Shown here piece by piece: positions 33,986 through 39,222 of a stretch of DNA of 39,222 nucleotides. The number at the start of each line of letters is the position of its first letter. Position 1 is the first letter of the stretch. Under the pieces are notes generated by a model. The model was not told where the DNA came from, did no database searches, and worked only from the letters and a program-made list of their open reading frames with translations. The translations under genes and the position numbers were made by a program. This DNA comes from Clostridiales bacterium (GTDB lineage Bacteria > Bacillota > Clostridia > Christensenellales > Pumilibacteraceae), in the NCBI GenBank assembly GCA_029055565.1, contig JAIDCZ010000029.1, positions 73,973 to 113,194 on the forward strand. The letters are read 5' to 3'.

Positions 33986-34014
33986 ATTATAACAGTTAGA
34001 TGTCGAAAAATCAA
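33986..34014 (-). promoter_or_regulatory. Promoter of the lacI-led operon, predicted leaderless
   Basis: TTGATT (34014-34009), a 17-bp spacer and TATAAT (33991-33986) on the minus strand. The ATG begins at 33979, about where transcription should start. AGTAAAT (33981-33987), the half-site of the malE operator, overlaps the -10, so autoregulation is possible. Confidence 0.7.
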
Positions 34015-34057
34015 ATTAACAATACAATTAGCACGCAATATGCAGCTTTCGGAAAAG

Positions 34058-34095
34058 TAAGGAGCGCCCGTGGAGGAAGGATCGAGCGCTCCTTA
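34058..34095 (-). terminator. Terminator of the malE-CBM lipoprotein unit
   Basis: TAAGGAGCGC (34058-34067) pairs with GCGCTCCTTA (34086-34095). On the minus strand a short CTTTTCC follows. It lies 24 bp after the stop codon at 34119 and separates this unit from the lacI promoter. Confidence 0.75.
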
Positions 34096-34118
34096 TTTCC
34101 GTTAGTGATTAAATCTGT

Positions 34119-35690
34119 TTAAGCGTTAGGGTTGTTAACCGTTGCACCGGTACTGCTAATCCAAACGCCCGCCGCGTCAAGAGTGAAAGTACCGACCACT
34201 CTACCAAATCCGGCTTCTGTATTATTGCTTTCATCGCAGAATATGAAATTAACCGTTTTTCCAATATATGCACTCGGAACATTCTCAAAAGTTACCGAAT
34301 ACCAACCGTCGCCTTCAGCGGTCATAGCTGTGTTACCCCACCCACCGCTAAGAGCGCCGACATCATCACCATAAGCATGCAATAACAACCTGCCGGTAAG
34401 ATTCCACTCGTGTGTAGTCGTATTTTCAGTAGGCTTTTGGAAATATATTTTTAATGAAACAGTATCGCTTGGATCGACATTGTTAAGTTCATCATACTTG
34501 GCTTCTGCGGAAGCAAAATCAGCGAAACCGCCTTCGCCACCGAGCGAAATAAAGTAAAGACCTTCCGGATCTTCCGTATATTTAGGCTTGTTAGTTCCGT
34601 CAACATAAATATTTAGGTTTATGCCGTTACCGGTTGTTAATCCTTTATCGGTACCGAACGAATAGCTGAACCAACCGGCGTGTCCGGAAACCGCAGTCAT
34701 AACCGATTCGTCATTAAATTCGCCGCCAAAGTTACCCCACACGCTTATCGTTACGCTTGTTGCGTCGGGAGCGTACATATAAATCGTATACGAATGTGCC
34801 TTGGGAACATCATTTTCGTCATCTACTGCCGCCGACTGGCTGTTGAATACTTTGCCCTTATTGTTTATATAAATGTCGGTAGCGGGAACAGCGTAACACT
34901 CGAATCTTATTTTAGTTGCTTCCGAACTATCATCATCATTCTCATCAAAAACTATAACGTGACGCCAGATAATTTCATCGGGCCATGCTACGTCGTACGT
35001 GTACCAACCGTTACCCGCGTCAGTCATGCGAGCGCCGCCTTCACCAAAACCCTGTACAACGGTGGATTCGCTGTCCGACTCATCGGCACCATAAGCGTGT
35101 ATACCTATCCAACTGCCTTGCCAATCGGACGGCTTGTGGAAATAAACCTTAACGGTATCGGTCGTGGGTGGGTCGACGGTGCCACCGACGTCGTTCCACT
35201 GCGCATATATTGTACCGTTTGCCGTGAATTCGGTGCTTGTTTCGACTTTGGTTCCACCCGTCGCCGCGGTATACCAACCCTTAAACGTTTTGTTTGCGGG
35301 CGCGGTAGGCGCATTCGGCAACTGCGCGAGCTTGCCGTTTGCGGTATTTACTTTGGTTACTGAACCAAGCGTGCCGCCGTTTGCGTTAAGCGTTATTTCA
35401 TATACGCCGGTCGTATCGTCGTCGCCGCCTTGCTCGGGCATAGTAGCGCCGCAAACGTCGCACTTGCCGTCTTTAAGGTTTACGTCTATATGCGGCTCGG
35501 CGTCCTTTTTCTCGCCATCCTCTTTGCAAACCATCCAGTGGCTCGTCGGGCCGTAGTCCCGCTCCCATTTGTGGGTGTGTCCGGTATTACCGTCATCGCC
35601 ACCGCAAGCGATAGCGCCAAAGCCGACGGTTGCCAATGCCGCGCTTGCCAATAACACGGTCATTATTTTTTTGAACTTGTTTCTTCTCAT
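34119..35690 (-). CDS. Surface lipoprotein with InlB repeat and three starch-binding (CBM26-like) modules
   Basis: Two adjacent ATGs (35693, 35690) exist; the second has AGGAG at 7 nt and is preferred. The 523-aa product has a lipoprotein signal (GAIAC, Cys29). A Cys/His-rich segment follows (HTHKWERDYGPTSHWMVC ... GKCDVCG), then one InlB-type repeat (about residues 95-165). Three CBM25/26-like modules lie at about 180-285, 300-395 and 410-515 (VKVYFHKPSDWQGSWIGIHA with NGWYTYDVAW; YTIYMYAPDATSVTISVWGN; LKIYFQKPTEN with GDGWYSVTFENV). Modules of this type bind starch. It should help hold alpha-glucan or pass oligosaccharides to the binding protein encoded just upstream (gap about 66 bp, same transcript). 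Confidence 0.87.
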   Translation of the reverse strand: MRRNKFKKIMTVLLASAALATVGFGAIACGGDDGNTGHTHKWERDYGPTSHWMVCKEDGEKKDAEPHIDVNLKDGKCDVCGATMPEQGGDDDTTGVYEITLNANGGTLGSVTKVNTANGKLAQLPNAPTAPANKTFKGWYTAATGGTKVETSTEFTANGTIYAQWNDVGGTVDPPTTDTVKVYFHKPSDWQGSWIGIHAYGADESDSESTVVQGFGEGGARMTDAGNGWYTYDVAWPDEIIWRHVIVFDENDDDSSEATKIRFECYAVPATDIYINNKGKVFNSQSAAVDDENDVPKAHSYTIYMYAPDATSVTISVWGNFGGEFNDESVMTAVSGHAGWFSYSFGTDKGLTTGNGINLNIYVDGTNKPKYTEDPEGLYFISLGGEGGFADFASAEAKYDELNNVDPSDTVSLKIYFQKPTENTTTHEWNLTGRLLLHAYGDDVGALSGGWGNTAMTAEGDGWYSVTFENVPSAYIGKTVNFIFCDESNNTEAGFGRVVGTFTLDAAGVWISSTGATVNNPNA

Positions 35691-35717
35691 CATAAATCTC
35701 CTATGATTTTATTTTTC

Positions 35718-35732
35718 GTCGGCCTTTCCGAC
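35718..35732 (-). other. Intercistronic hairpin after the binding-protein gene
   Basis: GTCGG (35718-35722) pairs with CCGAC (35728-35732) between the binding-protein stop (35757) and the next start. No T-run follows on the minus strand. It may protect the upstream part of the message and raise binding-protein levels, as is common for first genes of sugar ABC operons. Confidence 0.4.
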
Positions 35733-35756
35733 TTGGTTTTATTTTATTGTTGCAAA

Positions 35757-36986
35757 TTAGCCCTCTATGGCGGTTACCATTTGATTGAGCTTCGTTTGAA
35801 GATTTGTTTTTGTTATATCGCCGTTGAGCAATTCGGTGCCGAATGCTTTTACCGCGTCCCAGTAGCCCGTAAGCTTACTTGTTTTGGGCTGAACGGTGCA
35901 CACCTTTTCCTGTTCGAGAGCAGCCATAACCGCTTGGTCGTTTTGTACGGATTCAAGAGCAAGCAACGCCTTAATGGTGGGCGCGTCACCGCTGGTGTTG
36001 TAGCGCATTGTTTGGCAAGTAGCATTGCCAAGCCATTCGGCAACAAGGTTTGCAAGCTTGGGATTTTTGGTAGCACTGTTAACTCCGTACGCTTTGTAGT
36101 CGCCGAAGTTTGCCATATCGCATTCTTTGCCGCCGATATTCACCTTGGGCATGGGAACGGCTCTATATTTATCACCGAGCTGGCCTTTAATATCTTTGGC
36201 GCTCCAAGTACCCGAGCAAAGCGCCGCAAGCGTTTTATTCTTTAACGCGTTGCCGTCCGAGCCCGAACCGTCCGCAGGAAAGAATTTGTCGTTGTTTACC
36301 AAATCTATAAGGTATTCGCCTACTTTGTAGCCGTCCGCATTGTTATAGTTGCATTTGATAGTGCTGGGCGTGGGCGCGGAAATCGCATTTTCCTGTGTAA
36401 GGAAGAATGTGGAAAGATACCAAGAATCGTTTACCACGATAGAAAAGTTTTTTACGCCATCGGCTAAATCCTTAGCCATCATAGTATCGAGAGACTGAAC
36501 TTCGGTTTCGGTGTAGAAATCCGAATTGTAATACATAATGAACGTGTTGAGCGTAACGGGTATTGCATACACCTTGTTGTCGAGCATTATGGACTCGACG
36601 GCGTTTTCCGTGTACATAGCATTAAGCTCGGTCATATTCACATTTAAAGGATTGATAAGACCAGCGCTCGTAAGCTCGGTAATACCACCGCTCGGAAAAA
36701 GAAATACGTCCGCCGCCGCTTTATTATCCTTTTGCAGCTGAGTAATAGAGTTGTCGACACTCATTACCTTATACTCAAACTTAACGTCCTTGTAATCGGG
36801 ATACTCTTCCTTGAACGCGTCAATCATTTTGGGAAGATTTACCTGCTCTTCCTGCGGCGCCCAAATAGTCATTTTGTTGGCGCTGCTACCGCCGGCGCCG
36901 TCACCGCAACCGACTAAAAGTCCCGTCATACCCGAAAACGCAACGCATCCGGCAAGCGCCAATGCGGCTATCCGTGCTTTTCTCAT
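35757..36986 (-). CDS. Sugar ABC transporter substrate-binding lipoprotein (MalE-like)
   Basis: I chose the ATG at 36986 (MRKARIAALAL...), with GGAGG upstream; the longest frame would begin inside the -10 region of the promoter. The 409-aa product has a lipoprotein signal (LVGC, Cys27) and is a class-1 extracellular solute-binding protein (MTIWAPQEEQVNLPKMIDAF at the mature N-terminus; KVYAIPVTLNTFIMYYNSDF is the typical ligand-cleft stretch). It captures oligosaccharides outside the membrane and delivers them to the MalF/MalG-type channel encoded in the neighbouring operon. It has its own strong promoter with an operator at the transcription start, so is probably the most tightly induced gene here. 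Substrate is inferred from context: alpha-gluco-oligosaccharides. Confidence 0.94.
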   Translation of the reverse strand: MRKARIAALALAGCVAFSGMTGLLVGCGDGAGGSSANKMTIWAPQEEQVNLPKMIDAFKEEYPDYKDVKFEYKVMSVDNSITQLQKDNKAAADVFLFPSGGITELTSAGLINPLNVNMTELNAMYTENAVESIMLDNKVYAIPVTLNTFIMYYNSDFYTETEVQSLDTMMAKDLADGVKNFSIVVNDSWYLSTFFLTQENAISAPTPSTIKCNYNNADGYKVGEYLIDLVNNDKFFPADGSGSDGNALKNKTLAALCSGTWSAKDIKGQLGDKYRAVPMPKVNIGGKECDMANFGDYKAYGVNSATKNPKLANLVAEWLGNATCQTMRYNTSGDAPTIKALLALESVQNDQAVMAALEQEKVCTVQPKTSKLTGYWDAVKAFGTELLNGDITKTNLQTKLNQMVTAIEG

Positions 36987-37018
36987 ACATATTCCTCCAA
37001 TAAAAGACATAAAACCGA

Positions 37019-37036
37019 TAGTAAATCGATTTACTA
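37019..37036. promoter_or_regulatory. LacI-family operator palindrome
   Basis: TAGTAAATCGATTTACTA is a perfect 18-bp palindrome with the central CG typical of LacI/MalR operators. It covers the bases just after the -10 box of the malE-type promoter, where a bound repressor would block transcription. The likely ligand protein is the LacI-type product encoded at 32945-33979. Confidence 0.85.
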
Positions 37037-37041
37037 AACTC

Positions 37042-37070
37042 ATTGTACTACTTTAAATATAGTTTGTCAA
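37042..37070 (-). promoter_or_regulatory. Strong sigma-A promoter of the binding-protein unit
   Basis: TTGACA (37070-37065), a 17-bp spacer and TACAAT (37047-37042) on the minus strand. The operator at 37019-37036 begins 5 bp downstream, covering the transcription start. Confidence 0.88.
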
Positions 37071-37088
37071 TACATTTTTTTCAAATTT

Positions 37089-37121
37089 TTTAGTAAACAT
37101 TTAGTAAACATTTAGTAAACA
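37089..37121. repeat. Three perfect 11-bp tandem repeats upstream of the malE-type promoter
   Basis: TTTAGTAAACA is repeated at 37089, 37100 and 37111. Each unit carries TAGTAAA, one half of the palindrome at 37019-37036, and the spacing is about one helical turn. They may be auxiliary sites for the LacI-type protein. Confidence 0.8.
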
Positions 37122-37504
37122 TTTCACTTGCCTAACAAGCAAAAATAATGCTTTGCACTGATTGTTTTGGCTATCGAGGTTTCTTTACAACATATTTTCT
37201 ACTAAATCGGGTTTCCCGATTGTTCACTGTCGAATGTGCTTGTGGCACATTCCTTATCCTGCTTATAAAAGTTGTGTGCGTTGCGACAGCAATAACATAT
37301 AATTGCATTAAAAACGTATAATTACAACTATCTAATTTTTCATAAATCATGGAAAGATTTTTTAATTTGACCCAAAACTTTTACAAACGCATGTCCTTGT
37401 TAAAGTAGAGGGCATTAAAAATTTTTTGAGAAATTTTATAACAAACCGTCACATTTTAAAATCTCGTGTCCTTGTTAAGGTAGAGGATATTTTCCAATAT
37501 TAGA
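37122..37504. other. AT-rich non-coding interval with small hairpins and a duplicated motif
   Basis: The stretch is AT-rich with no sizeable ORF. It has two adjacent perfect hairpins, AATCGGG-ttt-CCCGATT (37205-37221) and GAATGTGC-ttgtg-GCACATTC (37232-37252), and a small TTGC-gaca-GCAA hairpin near 37283-37294. Two copies of a 25-nt motif (37391-37415 and 37466-37490) follow. The base composition differs sharply from the glucan operon, suggesting a junction with foreign DNA near 37.1 kb. Confidence 0.6.
37391..37490 (+). repeat. Duplicated 25-nt hairpin/mini-ORF motif
   Basis: Copy 1 (37391-37415) and copy 2 (37466-37490) share the central TCCTTGTTAARGTAGAGG. Both can form a 6-bp stem (ATGTCC/GGGCAT; GTGTCC/GGATAT using G-U pairs), with changes on both sides that keep pairing. 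Both also read as a five-codon frame, (A/G)TG-TCC-TTG-TTA-A(A/G)G-TAG, giving start-S-L-L-K/R-stop. The copies are 75 bp apart, just before the recombinase remnant. Confidence 0.6.
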
Positions 37505-37830
37505 ATGGAGCGAATAAAAAGTTTAAAAGTTTTAACATATCGTCTATATTTTTCAAATGACGAATTTGAAAGCAAGATTGCGGTAAAAAAAGTACGACAA
37601 ATACAGCCGCTCGATTACGAGAAAGTAAAAGCGTTCTTAAATTACTTTGCACGTAAGCAATACAAAAACGGCGAATAAAAGAACGAGTTTGTGGGCTCGT
37701 TCATATACCGCGTGGTGTTATTTGACGATTGCGTTTATATCTTTTACAACACTTCGCCGAACACCCCGACGAAAGTGAAGTTAGATAAAAACGACTTAAC
37801 CGAACTCCGTGAATACCGCGAAAATATAAA
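37505..37830 (+). pseudogene. C-terminal remnant of a large serine recombinase, interrupted by a stop codon
   Basis: An ATG at 37505 opens 57 codons (MERIKSLKVLTYRLYFSNDE ... VKAFLNYFARKQYKNGE) that end at TAA (37676-37678). The same frame continues directly as KNEFVGSFIYRVVLFDDCVY, then IFYNTSPNTPTKVKLDKNDL. The order 'helix with FL..F, then FV..IY.V.L.DD.V.I.YN' is the usual C-terminal end of clostridial large serine recombinases. The catalytic N-terminal domain is absent, and upstream sequence has no ORF. The in-frame stop plus the missing domain indicate decay of an integrative element's recombinase. The 37691 GTG frame running to 37894 reads on through a terminator hairpin. The match is by remembered pattern, so moderately sure. 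Confidence 0.6.
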
Positions 37831-37871
37831 AAGCACTCAATTTGTTCCTCTTGGGTTCAAATTGGGTGCTT
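37821..37871 (-). terminator. Terminator of the DUF5677-like gene
   Basis: AAGCACTCAATTTG (37831-37844) pairs with CAAATTGGGTGCTT (37858-37871), 13 matches plus one G-U. On the minus strand TTTTTATATTTT follows the stem. It lies 42 bp after the stop codon at 37914. Confidence 0.85.
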
Positions 37872-37872
37872 G

Positions 37873-37906
37873 TGGCGGAGCAGTCGCAACCTAAAACGAA
37901 TAATAT
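37873..37906 (+). repeat. Right copy of a motif also found beside the hairpin array at 16.46 kb
   Basis: The sequence starts GGCGGAGCAGTCG and ends AAAACGAATAAT. At 16464-16494 the same orientation reads GGCGGGCTAGTCG then AAAACGAATAAT. About 25 of 32 positions match, including 12 in a row. GGCGGGCAGTC is found a third time at 16683. It may be an attachment-like or element-end sequence. Confidence 0.45.
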
Positions 37907-37913
37907 AATCATT

Positions 37914-39041
37914 TTATTCAATATTGGTATTTAAACTATTAAATATTTTTGATGCCTCTTGTATATTTTCGATTAGGTATTTTTCAAGGTCAATCCCATT
38001 ATAAAATACTTGCTCGTTAAATAAATATGCAAACTGTCTTGCTAAATTTACCAAAATACCACCAGCTTTTTCAATTATCCAGATAAATGAGTGATTTGGA
38101 ATTATTTGATTAATATAATTCCCATGCGAAAATTTACAACAATACTTATATGTAGCAAGGTACATATCATTTTCGTTTTTGCTTGTTTTAGTGCTACATT
38201 CCATTACTTCATTAAAAATATATTTGCGCCTTTTTTGTTTAATATAATCAAGCCACCCATAATTTAAGTAATTTTGACGCTGAACATTGTCTGGCAAAAT
38301 GTCTATAAATTCTTGTGGGTATTGCCCAGTAGATTCATATATATTTCTATATTCCATAAATTTGTAGTATTCATTTGCCGCATTTTCATTATCATAAATT
38401 GCAAGATAAATAAATATACTTTCTATCAACGCTCGTAAAAGCGAAAAGGCACTTCCGCAGTTGTCGATTTCCGTAAGCAATAAAATAGATTTTATATTTT
38501 TCAGCATAACAATAAGTGAATTTATTTTAAAATTCGCATTTGGCACTGTTGAGCGAATATTTCTTTGTAAATTATCATTTATACGAGATAATAGAAAATT
38601 GACCACGCAGTGCATTGAATAGTTTAATGGTGTGTGCGCCAATAAAAAGTGCCTTTCTTCAAAATTCTGTATTAATTGTCTTAGTTGACATTGTTGAATA
38701 GTACGCGCTTTTATATCTTGAATATAATTAGAATCGTTGTAATACTCATGCTTTTTTTCGTCTTTAATCGGTAACAGTAAATACCAATTTATCATTGTCA
38801 AATTTGAACAAATATCAAAATCAACATCGTCAGCACCAAATCCAGAGATAGTGCTAAATTTAAGTTGATAACAAGTAGGCACGATATTTTTAAATTCAAT
38901 GGAATTAATTATCTCTTCTTTCATGCGAATCATAAAATTGGGTTTTATGTATCGCTTAAACATTTCTCGTAGTTCTTGATTGCGGCGCTTATTAAAATCC
39001 GATAAAAAATCACTCATGTTAGGAGGAAAAAACTCTTTCAT
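37914..39041 (-). CDS. DUF5677-like protein of unknown function, AT-rich
   Basis: This 375-aa protein is mostly helical and cytoplasmic, with no signal peptide. The central stretch NCGSAFSLLRALIESIFIYL, followed by AIYDNENAANEYYKFMEY and later YLATYKYCCKFSHGNYINQI, matches the DUF5677 pattern (conserved RALIE motif and a late C.FSHGN motif). The function of that family is unknown; members often occur in variable genomic islands. Codon use is much more AT-biased than in the glucan operon and the lipoproteins, a sign of transfer. GAGGG lies 6 nt before the ATG at 39041, and a terminator lies downstream. It is read on the same strand as the partial gene upstream (gap 25 bp), perhaps as an operon. 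Confidence 0.75.
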   Translation of the reverse strand: MKEFFPPNMSDFLSDFNKRRNQELREMFKRYIKPNFMIRMKEEIINSIEFKNIVPTCYQLKFSTISGFGADDVDFDICSNLTMINWYLLLPIKDEKKHEYYNDSNYIQDIKARTIQQCQLRQLIQNFEERHFLLAHTPLNYSMHCVVNFLLSRINDNLQRNIRSTVPNANFKINSLIVMLKNIKSILLLTEIDNCGSAFSLLRALIESIFIYLAIYDNENAANEYYKFMEYRNIYESTGQYPQEFIDILPDNVQRQNYLNYGWLDYIKQKRRKYIFNEVMECSTKTSKNENDMYLATYKYCCKFSHGNYINQIIPNHSFIWIIEKAGGILVNLARQFAYLFNEQVFYNGIDLEKYLIENIQEASKIFNSLNTNIE

Positions 39042-39066
39042 AGTGTACCCTCAATATACTAAATAA

Positions 39067-39222
39067 TCAAATCCAATAAATAACAGTTCCCGAAACCGCT
39101 GTTATCGTTCCAATAGTCCTACCGCCATAACTACCTTTACCGTTCCCTGCCGCATTACAAGTAACATACATTTTTTGCCCATCGTGTTCTATTTCAAAAA
39201 CGACATTCTCATAATAGGCATA
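39067..39222 (-). CDS. C-terminal end of an unknown protein, cut by the window edge
   Basis: The minus-strand frame is open from the window edge (39222) to TGA at 39069-39067, giving 51 visible codons. The visible part has an acidic strand (YENVVFEIEHDGQKMYVTCN) and a Gly/Thr/Ile-rich end (AAGNGKGSYGGRTIGTITAV then SGTVIYWI). I do not recognise it, and the start is outside the window. It lies 25 bp upstream of the DUF5677-like gene on the same strand, so the two may be co-transcribed. It could also be chance, but the frame is open across the whole visible length. Confidence 0.45.
   Translation of the reverse strand, partial: YAYYENVVFEIEHDGQKMYVTCNAAGNGKGSYGGRTIGTITAVSGTVIYWI

Noticed and set aside
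35718-35732. Terminator between binding-protein and CBM lipoprotein genes
   Set aside because: On the coding (minus) strand the stem is followed by an A-rich, not T-rich, tract, so it is unlikely to stop transcription.
36987-37043. Longer N-terminus for the binding protein
   Set aside because: Its start codon lies in the -10 region of the promoter, and the extension covers the operator; the ATG at 36986 has a good ribosome binding site and signal peptide.
37391-37490. CRISPR array
   Set aside because: There are only two repeat copies with one 50-nt spacer, no cas genes nearby, and the repeats differ.
37831-37894. Last residues of the frame starting at the 37691 GTG as real protein
   Set aside because: They are the translation of a terminator hairpin belonging to the minus-strand DUF5677-like gene plus flanking sequence.

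Overview
The window looks like chromosome from an uncultured gut-type clostridium (Firmicutes/Bacillota). Evidence: AGGAGG-type ribosome binding sites, near-consensus sigma-A promoters with 17-18 bp spacers, many lipobox lipoproteins, ABC sugar uptake with a shared-type ATPase, a LacI-family regulator, and membrane or lipid anchoring of surface proteins. InlB/Listeria-Bacteroides repeats, BspA-type leucine-rich repeats and DUF6273-type domains are typical of this group. No rRNA or tRNA gene is visible. The lineage is inferred from gene style only.

Region 1 (1-14.7 kb) is a surface-protein cluster. On the minus strand are two very large lipoproteins with InlB-type repeats (the first runs off the left edge). 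A divergent plus-strand lipoprotein resembles M6-family metalloproteases (HETGH). A minus-strand operon follows: a Big_2-type lipoprotein, an InlB + DUF6273-like lipoprotein and a YcxB-like membrane protein. Promoters and terminators can be seen for most units.

Region 2 (14.7-16.8 kb) holds a flavodoxin / aldo-keto reductase operon, then a gene-free stretch. That stretch contains a striking array of small hairpins separated by ATGAAAT / ATTTCAT words.

Region 3 (16.8-37.1 kb) is a coherent alpha-glucan utilisation locus read on the minus strand. Unit A is malE-type binding lipoprotein -> CBM-rich surface lipoprotein, from a strong promoter with a perfect 18-bp LacI-type operator. Unit B is lacI -> MalF-type permease -> MalG-type permease -> 1384-aa GH87-like membrane-anchored glucanase -> membrane-anchored starch-binding-module protein -> GH13 enzyme -> MsmK/UgpC-type ATPase -> small unknown -> GH65 -> GH65 -> beta-phosphoglucomutase. 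Its genes are tightly packed, with several 1-4 nt start/stop overlaps. Proposed flow: the anchored GH87-like enzyme cuts an alpha-glucan outside the cell; CBM proteins and the binding protein capture oligosaccharides; the ABC transporter imports them; GH13 and the two GH65 phosphorylases split them inside; PgmB turns beta-glucose 1-phosphate into glucose 6-phosphate. A GH87-like enzyme beside two GH65 genes suggests alpha-1,3-linked or mixed alpha-1,3/1,4 glucan. The starch-type modules and GH13 suggest alpha-1,4 links as well.

Region 4 (37.1-39.2 kb) is clearly more AT-rich. It holds small hairpins, a duplicated 25-nt motif, a broken C-terminal remnant of a large serine recombinase, a DUF5677-like gene and the end of another unknown gene. 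A ~32-bp motif near the remnant recurs in the same orientation beside the hairpin array at 16.46 kb, so related sequences bracket the glucan locus.
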